Assembly: GCA_028713595.1 (NCBI GenBank)
Contig: JAQTNZ010000059.1
Coordinates: 1 to 9,447 of the forward strand
Origin: Methylovulum sp.
GTDB taxonomy: Bacteria > Pseudomonadota > Gammaproteobacteria > Methylococcales > Methylomonadaceae
DNA length: 9,447 bases
Direction of reading: 5' to 3'
A model generated the notes under the pieces. The model did not search any database. It was not told the origin of the DNA and saw only the letters and a program-made list of their open reading frames with translations. This document shows, piece by piece, positions 1 through 6,610 of this stretch. The number at the start of each line of letters is the position of its first letter. Position 1 is the stretch's first letter. The position numbers and the translations under genes were made by a program.

Positions 1-99
1 GCACTTTTGGCTATGGCATTGATGGTAGTTGGCTTGTCTGGCTGTATGGATGATCCAGATGGTTCAAAACAAAAAGTTTCTAGTTCAATCGAACTGTAA
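1..99 (+). CDS. Small lipoprotein, 3' end only
   Basis: The gene enters from the left edge; 32 residues and a TAA stop are visible. A hydrophobic stretch runs straight into LSGC, a good lipobox (signal peptidase II site), with the Cys at visible residue 15. It is followed by MDDPDGSKQK and a short polar tail. The mature protein would be only about 18 residues, so this is a very small lipoprotein. Asp at position +3 after the Cys is not the classical +2 Asp inner-membrane retention signal, so localisation is open. The gene ends about 20 bp before a strong terminator, which fits a transcription-unit end. I do not recognise the family, and the start lies outside the window. Confidence 0.65.
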   Translation, partial: ALLAMALMVVGLSGCMDDPDGSKQKVSSSIEL

Positions 100-116
100 A
101 TAAAAGCTTTTGGAAC

Positions 117-151
117 AAAAAAAAACCCGGCCTTAAGGCCGGGTTTTTTTT
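117..151. terminator. Bidirectional intrinsic terminator
   Basis: A perfect 7-bp GC stem (CCCGGCC, 126-132, pairing with GGCCGGG, 137-143) closes a TTAA loop. A run of nine A (117-125) lies before it and eight T (144-151) after it. It can therefore terminate the plus-strand lipoprotein gene and the minus-strand rimO transcript, which converge here. Confidence 0.93.
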
Positions 152-176
152 GTCTGGCAAAAACTGGCGGCAAGCT

Positions 177-1490
177 TTATACCAACCGCCCCCACATATC
201 ATATTCATCAGCCTCTTCCAGTTCGACCTGGACAAAGTCGCCGACTTTTAAGTGCGTGGCCCCGTCAATAAACACCTGCCCGTCAATTTCTGGCGCGTCG
301 GCGCGGCTTCTGGCCACCGCCCCTTCTGCCACCACTTCATCAACCAGAACGGTTTCAATCTTGCCGATACGTTGTTGCAAGCGTTCGGCACTGATGATAG
401 CCTGATGCGCCATAAATCGCGCCAGCCGTTCTTGTTTCAGCTCTTCCGGCACGGCATCGGGCAGGGCGTTGGCCGCCGCACCGCGTACTGGCGAATAGGC
501 AAAACAGCCAACCCTATCCAATTGCGCTTCGCTTAAAAAGTCCAGCAGCTCGGTAAATTCCTGCTCGGTCTCGCCGGGGAAACCGACAATAAAGGTGCTG
601 CGCAAGGTGATGTCCGAGCAGATGGCTCGCCACGCCTTGATGCGTTCCAGATTGTTCTGGCTGGCGGCGGGGCGTTTCATCAGTTTGAGGATGCGGCTGT
701 TGGCATGTTGGAAGGGAATGTCCAGATAGGGCAGGATTTTTCCTTCCGCCATCAACGGGATCACCGCATCGACATGCGGATAAGGGTAGACGTAGTGCAT
801 CCGCACCCAGATACCTAAATCACCTAAGGCCTCCGCCAAATCGTAAAAGCGCGTCTGTACGGTGCGCCCGCGCCAATCGCGCGGCTGGTATTTGACATCT
901 AGGCCGTAAGCGCTGGTGTCTTGTGAGACCACCAGCAGTTCTTTGACACCCGCTTGCGCCAAGCGTTCGGCTTCCAACAGGACATCATCGACCGGACGGC
1001 TGACCAAATCGCCGCGCATGGATGGGATAATGCAAAATGTGCAACGGTGGTTGCAGCCTTCGGAGATTTTTAAATAGGCGTAGTGGTTGGGTGTCAGTTT
1101 CACGCCTTGTGGCGGTAGTAAGCTGGTGAACGGGTCATGGCGTGGCGGCAAATGCTCACGCACCGAAGCCACTACTTCATCAATGGCGTGGGCGCCGGTC
1201 ACTTTGAGCACTTGCGGGTGGCGGGCGCGGATTTCGTCTTCACGTGCACCCAAGCAGCCGGTGACGATGACCCTGCCGTTTTCCGCCAAGGCTTCGCCGA
1301 TGCTGTCCAACGATTCTTCCACGGCGGCATCAATGAAGCCGCAGGTGTTGACGACCACCAAATCGGCATCCTGATACGTGGGGGAAATGGTGTAGCCGTC
1401 GGTGCGAAGTTGGGTCAAGATGCGTTCGCTATCGACCAGGGCTTTGGGGCAACCTAAACTGATAAAGCCCACTGTTGGCGTATATGTCAT
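177..1490 (-). CDS. rimO: Ribosomal protein S12 methylthiotransferase RimO
   Basis: RimO is a radical-SAM enzyme with two 4Fe-4S clusters that adds a methylthio group to the beta-carbon of a conserved Asp in ribosomal protein S12. The 437-residue length matches the family (about 440). The N-terminal UPF0004 domain has the three expected cluster ligands: C14 in SLGCPK, C50 in NTCGF and C79 in TGCLG. The radical-SAM signature CxxxCxxC is at C146, C150 and C153 within [19 protein letters not shown]-binding domain occupies roughly residues 370-437. The [12 protein letters not shown] start and the MRGD after the radical-SAM cysteines favour RimO over the tRNA enzyme MiaB. ATG at 1490 gives the standard N-terminus. 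The gene lies 51 bp downstream of gmk on the same strand, so co-transcription is possible. It ends at the terminator at 117-151. Confidence 0.97.
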   Translation of the reverse strand: MTYTPTVGFISLGCPKALVDSERILTQLRTDGYTISPTYQDADLVVVNTCGFIDAAVEESLDSIGEALAENGRVIVTGCLGAREDEIRARHPQVLKVTGAHAIDEVVASVREHLPPRHDPFTSLLPPQGVKLTPNHYAYLKISEGCNHRCTFCIIPSMRGDLVSRPVDDVLLEAERLAQAGVKELLVVSQDTSAYGLDVKYQPRDWRGRTVQTRFYDLAEALGDLGIWVRMHYVYPYPHVDAVIPLMAEGKILPYLDIPFQHANSRILKLMKRPAASQNNLERIKAWRAICSDITLRSTFIVGFPGETEQEFTELLDFLSEAQLDRVGCFAYSPVRGAAANALPDAVPEELKQERLARFMAHQAIISAERLQQRIGKIETVLVDEVVAEGAVARSRADAPEIDGQVFIDGATHLKVGDFVQVELEEADEYDMWGRLV

Positions 1491-1541
1491 AAATGTATTA
1501 AAGTTAAACGTTATAAAAATAGGGGGGGATGCCCTAAAGGC

Positions 1542-2156
1542 TCAAGACAGTAGGGCGGACAGTAAATCCTGGAGTTTGTGTTGTTGCCGGGTGCGTGTCA
1601 GGCGCTGGCTGAGGATGATGGCGCTAAGTTCGGCCAAGGCTTGGTTAAAGTCATCATTGACCACCAGATAGTCAAATTCGGGGTAATGGCTCATTTCCGT
1701 TACCGCGTCACGCATTCTTCGGGCGATAATGCCATCATCATCTTGGCCACGGCCACGCAAGCGTTGCTCCAGTACGGCAATGGACGGCGGCAGGATAAAG
1801 ATGGAGAGGCTGGCCGGCCATAATTGCTTGATCTGCCGGGCCCCTTGCCAGTCGATTTCCAAAATCACATCGACACCGTGGTTCAGGGCATCTTGTACCG
1901 TTTGTTGTGCCGTGCCATAAAAATTATCAAACACCTGCGCATGTTCCAAAAACGCCCGTTCCGCCAACATGGCTTGGAACTGGGCGACGGACACAAAATA
2001 ATAATCCCGCCCGTCCGCTTCACCGGGGCGCATGGGGCGGGTGGTGTGGGAAATGGATACGGCCAGGTTGTCCGTAGCCGCCACCAGTTGCTTGACCAGA
2101 CTGGTTTTGCCCGCACCCGAAGGTGCGGAAATAATGTAAAGTGTGCCGATTGTCAT
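1542..2156 (-). CDS. gmk: Guanylate kinase
   Basis: Gmk phosphorylates GMP to GDP with ATP in purine nucleotide synthesis and salvage, in the cytoplasm. From the ATG at 2156 it has 204 residues, the normal length. The P-loop is APSGAGKTS (residues 11-19). The family signature SHTTRPMRPGE is at 36-46, with the GMP-phosphate-binding arginines expected at 40 and 43. FYGT (79-82) is in the GMP-binding region, and ILEIDWQGARQIK (98-110) is the conserved Walker-B-like core. A TTG eight codons upstream (2180) is also in frame, but ATG gives the usual MTIGTLYIISAPSG start. In E. coli gmk is followed by rpoZ and spoT; here rimO follows instead. It is divergent from the Nudix gene across 112 bp. Confidence 0.96.
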   Translation of the reverse strand: MTIGTLYIISAPSGAGKTSLVKQLVAATDNLAVSISHTTRPMRPGEADGRDYYFVSVAQFQAMLAERAFLEHAQVFDNFYGTAQQTVQDALNHGVDVILEIDWQGARQIKQLWPASLSIFILPPSIAVLEQRLRGRGQDDDGIIARRMRDAVTEMSHYPEFDYLVVNDDFNQALAELSAIILSQRLTRTRQQHKLQDLLSALLS

Positions 2157-2268
2157 AAGAGCCTGTACGCGGGGAAACAAAATATCAACAGCCTATTTTA
2201 TACGCAATAGCCCCTGATCCACAGCATAAAGAACGCTGTGCCACTATCCATCAATCTTTTACCTATTT

Positions 2269-2841
2269 ATGTCAACACGCGGCCCTTGGCAAATCCTGAG
2301 CGAAAAACTGATCTACGAAAACCCGTGGATACGCATAGACTACCACGATGTGCTGACCCCTAAGGGCACACCGGGCATGTACGCCACGGTGGACTTTAAA
2401 AATTGGGCGATAGGCATCGTGCCCATAGATGAAGACGGCTACACTTATATCGTCGGCCAATACCGTTTCCCGCTACAAGAATATAGCTGGGAAATTCCTG
2501 AAGGCGGCGGCCATAAAGGCGCTACGTTACTGGCTTCGGCCCGGCGTGAACTGCTGGAAGAAACCGGCATCAGCGCGGCCAATTGGGAGATGATCTATGA
2601 ATTTCATACCAGCAATTCCATCACCAACGAGCGGGCCTATATCTTTCTGGCTACTGGCCTGAGCTTTGGCGAGGCCGAACCTGAGGACACCGAAGAACTG
2701 GCAGTGAAAAAAATCCTGTTCAGCGAATTGCTGGAGATGGTTTACCGCAATGAAGTGAAAGACAGCCTGACGGTGATAGGCGTGTTGATGGCGGCGAAAG
2801 CATTGGCGGGCAAATCAGATGAAAAAATCGCCATTCCCTAA
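2269..2841 (+). CDS. Nudix hydrolase, ADP-ribose pyrophosphatase-like
   Basis: Nudix enzymes hydrolyse nucleoside diphosphates linked to another group, using Mg2+ held by Glu residues of the Nudix box. The box lies at about residues 79-101 and ends in RRELLEETGI, so the metal-binding core E94, E97 and E98 is intact. The upstream Glu of the consensus GX5EX7REUXEEXGU is Ala here (A85). WEIPEGGG (74-81) before the box and the preceding GQYRFP stretch resemble ADP-ribose and sugar-nucleotide pyrophosphatases of the NudF type, but the substrate cannot be fixed from sequence. Length 190 fits the family. ATG 2269 is chosen because MSTRGPWQILSEK looks like a family N-terminus; no good Shine-Dalgarno is visible. 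A small helix-turn-helix gene follows after 11 bp and is probably co-transcribed. Confidence 0.9.
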   Translation: MSTRGPWQILSEKLIYENPWIRIDYHDVLTPKGTPGMYATVDFKNWAIGIVPIDEDGYTYIVGQYRFPLQEYSWEIPEGGGHKGATLLASARRELLEETGISAANWEMIYEFHTSNSITNERAYIFLATGLSFGEAEPEDTEELAVKKILFSELLEMVYRNEVKDSLTVIGVLMAAKALAGKSDEKIAIP

Positions 2842-2852
2842 AAAACATTACC

Positions 2853-3254
2853 ATGACTATAAGCAACGAAAAAAAGCGGCTAAAGCAAAAGCCAGGAAAC
2901 AATGACACCGACCATCCGTTGGCGCGGGATGTTAACGAAACCGTTAACGAAAGGGTGCAACAAGACCCTGCGTTTGCCCGTGCCTTGCTCACGGAGGCTA
3001 TGTCATTGCTGGTCAATAACGAGCCGGAAACCGCACGGCTGGTGTTAAGGGATATTGTCAACGCCACCCTTGGCTTTGAGCGTCTGGCTGTCCAGTTAGC
3101 CAAGCCTAGCAAAAGCTTGCATCGGATGTTGTCAGCAAAAGGTAATCCCACTATGGATAATTTAACAGCAATTGTCGATATTTTGTGTAAAACGCTACAA
3201 GTGACCGTTCAATTTCAAACGACGCAACGGATTGAAGCCAGATATTCCTTGTAA
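2853..3254 (+). CDS. Small helix-turn-helix protein, HigA/COG3636-like orphan antitoxin candidate
   Basis: This is a 133-residue protein. Residues 1-35 are very polar and probably flexible. Residues 38-72 form a helical segment (DPAFARALLTEAMSLLVNN). An XRE-like helix-turn-helix occupies about 74-116, from FERLAVQLAKPSKSLHRML through GNPTMDNLTAIVDIL. The pattern (a segment scanning the reading context, then S-LHRMLS-GNPT and a final hydrophobic helix) resembles the addiction-module antidote family COG3636. Those antitoxins normally sit next to a RelE/HigB-like toxin. Here the upstream gene is a Nudix hydrolase and the downstream gene is a convergent HAD phosphatase, so no toxin is adjacent. 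It may be a solitary regulator, possibly of its own operon. DNA binding is inferred from the fold pattern only. The start is ATG 2853, with no strong Shine-Dalgarno. Confidence 0.8.
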   Translation: MTISNEKKRLKQKPGNNDTDHPLARDVNETVNERVQQDPAFARALLTEAMSLLVNNEPETARLVLRDIVNATLGFERLAVQLAKPSKSLHRMLSAKGNPTMDNLTAIVDILCKTLQVTVQFQTTQRIEARYSL

Positions 3255-3267
3255 CCAAGGGCGAGCG

Positions 3268-4047
3268 TCAAGACCCTAATAAGCCTGGCAAATCCGTCAC
3301 CGAACCTATCAGCACGTCCGGCGTGATGGTGGAGGCTTGCGCGTAGCTTTGCCGGTATTTGCCGGTCTGCGCCAAAATGCCGGTCAACCCCACCTGCTGG
3401 CCGCCCCCTATATCCACGTCAATATCATCGCCAATGATGGCGGCTTCATGGGCTTGCAAGCCCATATCCGCCAAGGCGATCTGAAAAAAATCCGCCGAGG
3501 GCTTGCCGATAATCATGGCCTTGGCGCCGCTGGCATATTCCAAACCGTCAATAAACCCGCCTATGTCCATTTGTAGCCCCGCTTCTGTCTGCCAGAAGCG
3601 GTTTTTATGGATGGCAATCAATTTTGCCCCTTGCATCAGGCTATTGAAAATCCCGTTCAACAGCTCATAAGACCAGGCATTGCCAATATCACCGACCACA
3701 ATATGATTGGCCCCGGTGTCCGATTGGGGCAAAGCGGCAAAGTCTTTTTTCACGTCGTCGGCCAACAGCAATCGGCACACGGGTGCGTCTTGGCGTTGCA
3801 GGTATAGCAACGTGGCTTGGGGGGCGCTGATGATTTCAGTGCGGTCAATGGCAAACCCTAAGGCCGCCATTTTTTGTTGCAATGACGTTAATGACAGGGT
3901 GCTGGTGTTGGTGATAAAGCGGCAAGGCATACCGCTGGCGCGGATTTTTTGCACCGCCCCGACCGCGCCTTTGATCGCGGTGGGGCCGACATAAAGCACG
4001 CCATCCAAGTCGAACAGCAGGCCTTTGATAGTGGTGAGGTCGTTCAT
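3268..4047 (-). CDS. HAD-superfamily phosphatase, subclass IIA, LHPP-like
   Basis: This is a 259-residue HAD hydrolase. Motif I is DLDGVLY (residues 13-19; nucleophile D13, acid/base D15). Motif II is TNTST (46-50). The motif III Lys is K182 in IIGKPSADFF, and motif IV is GDDIDVDIGGG (206-216). A capping domain lies between motifs II and III, as in subclass IIA (NagD-like). GFIDGLEYASGAKA followed by IIGKPSADFF recalls the subgroup containing LHPP, which acts on phospholysine, phosphohistidine and pyrophosphate; the true substrate here is unknown. It is probably cytoplasmic, as no signal peptide is seen. ATG 4047 is preceded by a plausible AAGG ribosome-binding site about 9-10 bases upstream. 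It converges on the helix-turn-helix gene with 13 bp between stop codons and no obvious terminator. Confidence 0.9.
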   Translation of the reverse strand: MNDLTTIKGLLFDLDGVLYVGPTAIKGAVGAVQKIRASGMPCRFITNTSTLSLTSLQQKMAALGFAIDRTEIISAPQATLLYLQRQDAPVCRLLLADDVKKDFAALPQSDTGANHIVVGDIGNAWSYELLNGIFNSLMQGAKLIAIHKNRFWQTEAGLQMDIGGFIDGLEYASGAKAMIIGKPSADFFQIALADMGLQAHEAAIIGDDIDVDIGGGQQVGLTGILAQTGKYRQSYAQASTITPDVLIGSVTDLPGLLGS

Positions 4048-4678
4048 GGCAGGCTTACCTTAGGAAACAAGTTGGCAAATAAACGGATGGCACCCTGCAA
4101 GATTGGCACCATTATGATGCGGTTTTATGTCTTGCCGCAGCCGGAAAAGGCCTACGCTGAATGATACCAGAATTTAAAAAAACCCCAAAATAACCCTTAT
4201 ATCGGCCATGCCGTGCAATAACCACCTTTGGGGCTTTACCTTGTATTTAATGGTGTTTTCCTGACGCTTAAGTAGCCGTTGCTTTTTTGCCAAAGCTTTA
4301 TTTCTACAGTGGTATATTCGGATATTGGGATTTATTAGCTTCCCCGTCATTATTTATGACAATGGACTGCCAGGCAAGTAACGGCAAAACAATAAAGGAT
4401 TTTTTTGAACTGCATCGCATTTTTCGATTAAATCAAGCTTGATAGGTACAGCCAGTAAAATTATGACGTAATAATATTTTAACCAAAATCAATATCTTAT
4501 GTTTTTATTTTGGCTTTTTGTGAACTATTGACATTTTTTTTGGTATTAATTAATTTTATTTCCTAAAGTTTATTGCTATCGTTGACAAGTGGCCTAACCC
4601 TCCTGGGTCGGCTTATAAAAATCGTTTTGTCCTGACAGACATCTATCCAACCGTTTGCTTTATAACAAAACCCTTGAT
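4048..4678. other. Intergenic region, AT-rich, no gene found
   Basis: These 631 bp separate two divergently transcribed genes, and no credible ORF was found. The left part is of normal composition; from about 4290 it becomes AT-rich. Visible structure: CCCCAAA (4183-4189) pairs with TTTGGGG (4227-4233) around a small CGGC-CAT-GCCG hairpin (4203-4213); a perfect 12-bp palindrome ATCAAGCTTGAT is at 4432-4443; CCAAAAT (4483-4489) pairs with ATTTTGG (4507-4513). Any could be an operator or RNA hairpin, but none matches a class I recognise. The AT-rich right half is likely promoter and upstream-element DNA for the exported protein gene. Confidence 0.6.
4528..4556 (+). promoter_or_regulatory. Possible sigma-70 promoter for the exported protein gene
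   Basis: A perfect -35 hexamer TTGACA (4528-4533) is followed at 17 bp by TAATTT (4551-4556), which matches only three of six -10 positions. The surroundings are AT-rich. It lies about 120 bp before the downstream start, leaving a leader. The weak -10 keeps confidence low. Confidence 0.3.
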
Positions 4679-5230
4679 ATGAACATAACTCTTATTGCGA
4701 CCGTTTCAGCCCTGCTCTCTGCGGCGGCGTGCGTGCCGGCACACGCACAGCCTATGGATGCCTACACCTCACAAATGCTGGGCGGGACGGCAAGCAGCCA
4801 AGCCTTAATGGCCTTTGGCAACGAAGTGCTGGAGAGCACCGAGACAGGCAAGGCCTATCTTAAAACCTTTTATCAGCTTCTCCCTTTTGCCGTGCTGGCA
4901 ACCATGCAGGACGGCAATTTGTTGAGGTTGACACAACAAGAAAGCCAAACCATTGCCGGATTGCTTGCCGAAGGCCGGAAAAAAGGCGAGTTTAGCCCGG
5001 AAACGGGACAACGTATCGAGCAATTGCTGGAGGCTTATTACAACAGCCCGGCTGCCAATGAAAAGCTGCGTGAAGGCCTTGCCCAGCTCCGTGCGACCAT
5101 GCCGGTGCAATCTTTTTTGCGGCAACTCAACAGCCGTTTGACCGCTGAAAAATCATCCCCATCACCTATGTCCGCACCGTTCGCCAACAAGGCCGCCCAT
5201 GCGTTTGTCCTTTGCCACCAGCAAAATTGA
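4679..5230 (+). CDS. Exported helical protein of unknown function
   Basis: I do not recognise this family. From ATG 4679 it has 183 residues. The first 23 form a signal peptide: a hydrophobic core (ITLIATVSALLSAAA) ends in VPAHA, a good signal peptidase I site before Q24. Cys18 is preceded by AAA, so a lipoprotein is a weaker alternative. The n-region lacks a positive charge from this ATG; an in-frame TTG at 4655 would add MLYNKTLD with one Lys, so the start is uncertain, and neither start has a clear Shine-Dalgarno. The mature part, about 160 residues, looks mostly alpha-helical and charged, with no repeats, no CXXC and no metal motif. The last residues FVLCHQQN carry the only mature Cys. 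The gene stands alone, followed by a terminator at 5276. The likely location is the periplasm. Confidence 0.75.
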   Translation: MNITLIATVSALLSAAACVPAHAQPMDAYTSQMLGGTASSQALMAFGNEVLESTETGKAYLKTFYQLLPFAVLATMQDGNLLRLTQQESQTIAGLLAEGRKKGEFSPETGQRIEQLLEAYYNSPAANEKLREGLAQLRATMPVQSFLRQLNSRLTAEKSSPSPMSAPFANKAAHAFVLCHQQN

Positions 5231-5275
5231 CGTTTGCGCCTTAAACTTGCAAACAGGGCTTTGGCAAGCATTGCC

Positions 5276-5314
5276 AGCCCCGCCATAGCCATCCCCCTCT
5301 GGCGGGGCTATTTT
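5276..5314 (+). terminator. Intrinsic terminator after the exported protein gene
   Basis: A perfect 10-bp stem (AGCCCCGCCA, 5276-5285, with TGGCGGGGCT, 5300-5309) has a 14-base loop and is followed by ATTTTA. It starts 46 bp after the stop codon. The T-run is short, but the stem is strong. Confidence 0.75.
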
Positions 5315-5315
5315 A

Positions 5316-5349
5316 TGCCGGAATGGGCGGTTATCCGCCTATTCCGGCA
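5316..5349. repeat. REP-like palindrome
   Basis: TGCCGGAATGGGCGG (5316-5330) and CCGCCTATTCCGGCA (5335-5349) form a 15-bp hairpin with a TTAT loop. The only non-Watson-Crick pair is one G-U. The pattern GCCGGA, a GC-rich centre and TCCGGC resembles enterobacterial REP sequences. It begins two bases after the preceding terminator, a usual location for REP elements. Only one copy is present in the window, so membership in a dispersed family is inferred. Confidence 0.6.
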
Positions 5350-5778
5350 CCATAAGCCGCACCGTGCTGAACTTTTAGATAGCTATAACAGGGCGTTGTC
5401 ACTATAATGGCAAGGCTAGTAGAAGATTATCGGTGATATACCCCTATTTTCTAATTACGCTTTGCATATCCATCAGCACTTTTCCAGAAACTCCCTCGCT
5501 TTTTGCCTTAATATCGCAAATGCAATCCTAGCTATTCAACGGGGTTGCCATCTAAATATTGGGGTATTGATAGATACGGTTAAGCGGTTTCGCCTTTATC
5601 TGTTGTTCGGCCCTAAGCCATCGGCAGGCCAGCGGAATCTGCCCAAGACTTGCAAGCAACCCAGGCAAACACCGCCTCCAGCGGTTATTTTTCCATAACC
5701 TATCCCGTCTTGCGGGATTGTGGCAAAAACCGGCGCTGTCCGGCCCATCAACCCACCTCTGAATTTAGGACATGTCTT
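5350..5778 (+). other. Intergenic region and possible long leader of the RRM gene
   Basis: No credible ORF occupies these 429 bp. A perfect TATAAT sits at 5403-5408. If used, the RRM mRNA would carry a leader of about 365 nt. Short hairpins appear near the 3' end: ACCGC/GCGGT (5671-5675 and 5681-5685) followed by TATTTTT, and ATCCCG/CGGGAT (5702-5707 and 5713-5718). The first resembles a weak attenuator. I do not recognise a known riboswitch. The arrangement would fit post-transcriptional or cold-responsive control, but that is inference. Confidence 0.4.
5403..5408 (+). promoter_or_regulatory. Candidate -10 element (TATAAT)
   Basis: A perfect TATAAT consensus lies upstream of the RRM gene. 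The hexamer 17 bp upstream (TAGCTA, 5380-5385) matches TTGACA at only three positions, so the promoter is tentative. Confidence 0.35.
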
Positions 5779-6042
5779 TTGAAACGTATTTTTGTAGGAA
5801 ACTTACCTAGCGACGCCACAGAAACAAGCGTGCAAGCTTTATTTTCTCAATATGGCAAAGTCCGCTCTATTGAACTGGTTTCGGATATTTTTAGCGGCAA
5901 ATGCCGGGGCTTTGGTTTTATCGGCATGGAAGGCCATGAAGCCCGTGCGGCCATTTTGGCATTGGACGGCAATTTGTATTGCGGGAAGCCGTTAAAAGTG
6001 AAATTTGAAGAGCCTGCCGCCAAAAAAGGCCGTAGGCACTAA
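5779..6042 (+). CDS. Single-RRM RNA-binding protein
   Basis: This is an 87-residue protein consisting of one RNA recognition motif plus a basic tail. RNP2 is RIFVGNL (residues 3-9). RNP1 is RGFGFIGM, with the usual final aromatic replaced by Met. The tail EEPAAKKGRRH is short and basic. Bacterial RRM proteins of this size bind single-stranded RNA, and in cyanobacteria they are often cold-induced; the target here is unknown. TTG 5779 is chosen because MKRIFVGNLPSD is the standard N-terminus and AGGA (5767-5770) lies 8 bases upstream. Reading further upstream adds a low-complexity non-RRM segment from another TTG at 5650. The ATG at 5772 is out of frame and stops after 12 codons. It stands alone, convergent with the OB-TM2 gene. 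Confidence 0.88.
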   Translation: MKRIFVGNLPSDATETSVQALFSQYGKVRSIELVSDIFSGKCRGFGFIGMEGHEARAAILALDGNLYCGKPLKVKFEEPAAKKGRRH

Positions 6043-6067
6043 GCTTTTGTGTAGTGGCTGATCGCCG

Positions 6068-6125
6068 CCAGACACGCAACGGCTGTTTGTTTGCATAGTT
6101 TTTAGTTGCAAGGTTGCGTGTCTGG
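6068..6125. terminator. Large hairpin between convergent genes
   Basis: CCAGACACGCAAC (6068-6080) and GTTGCGTGTCTGG (6113-6125) are perfect 13-bp inverted repeats. The 32-base loop contains a second pairing, TTGCA (6091-6095) with TGCAA (6107-6111). The hairpin lies in the 94-bp gap between the RRM gene and the OB-TM2 gene, so a role in ending or stabilising both transcripts is likely. No T-run follows on either side, so it is not a textbook intrinsic terminator. Confidence 0.45.
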
Positions 6126-6136
6126 GCGGTCAATGC

Positions 6137-6565
6137 TTATTTAAAAGGCCGGCCTTTGGCATCTTTATTGATGTGGCCGCCAAAAATCAAAAAACCCTCT
6201 ATAAAGCCCCAAGCCATTGCCAGCGGCAACAGGCCAATCAGCCCCAGCACCACAGAGATAGCCATTTGGGCAAAGGCCACGCGGTATTCCCCCAGATAAA
6301 TCCGGTGCGCCCCTAACCAGCCCAGCAACACCGCCAGCACCGCCGCCAGATATTTATATTTGACCGCTTCAGGCTTGTCCAGATAAGCCCCGACCAAATC
6401 AATCTGTGTCGCCTTGCCTTCGTTTTCGGTAAACCTCACATCATCGCCCGCTTCGGGGGCGGCCCCGGACAGCCAATCCGCCGACTGGAAGGCAAACAGT
6501 TTGCCTTCGCTGCTTATCGTACCCGTCTGGGTAGCCTCATCATAACTCTCAATAGTGCCAATCAT
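6137..6565 (-). CDS. Cold-shock-like OB domain fused to TM2 membrane domain
   Basis: This is a 142-residue protein of two parts. Residues 1-58 (MIGTIESYDEATQTGTISSE, then KLFAF and V-FTENEGKATQIDL) read like a cold-shock-type OB fold in which part of the nucleic-acid-binding surface is altered. Residues about 66-130 are a TM2 domain: two membrane helices (about 72-84 and 97-118) linked by GAHRIYLGEY, the family hallmark of G-HR-Y-G. The later WGFIEGFLI segment has Glu where many TM2 proteins have Asp. The C-terminus is short and basic. Function is unknown; it would tether a small OB domain to the inner membrane, with the OB domain probably in the cytoplasm. An AGAGG ribosome-binding site lies 3 bases before ATG 6565. 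It follows the stress protein gene by 45 bp and is the last gene of the probable operon. Confidence 0.82.
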   Translation of the reverse strand: MIGTIESYDEATQTGTISSEGKLFAFQSADWLSGAAPEAGDDVRFTENEGKATQIDLVGAYLDKPEAVKYKYLAAVLAVLLGWLGAHRIYLGEYRVAFAQMAISVVLGLIGLLPLAMAWGFIEGFLIFGGHINKDAKGRPFK

Positions 6566-6610
6566 TTTCCTCTCTACCTTTATTATCGTTTTTATTAAAG
6601 TTTATCAGTG

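Noticed and set aside
252..1457. Several plus-strand ORFs inside rimO
   Set aside because: They are antisense frames within a clear RimO gene and have no conserved motifs.
4183..4233. Riboswitch in the region after the HAD gene start
   Set aside because: Only a loose CCCCAAA/TTTGGGG pairing with a small inner hairpin is present; no known aptamer core was seen, and no gene begins nearby on the plus strand.
4582..4619. TTGACA (4582) with TATAAA (4614) as a promoter
   Set aside because: The spacing is 26 bp, too long for a sigma-70 promoter.
5462..5698. 78-codon plus-strand ORF before the RRM gene
   Set aside because: It begins at a TTG with no Shine-Dalgarno and encodes no recognisable protein pattern; it is probably leader DNA.
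5650..6042. Longer RRM protein from TTG 5650
   Set aside because: The 43 extra residues are not RRM-like, and AGGA with TTG 5779 gives the standard N-terminus.
6068..6125. Integron attC site
   Set aside because: The arms end in CAAC and begin with GTTG, but the core sites do not fit RYYYAAC and GTTRRRY, and there is no cassette-like neighbour.
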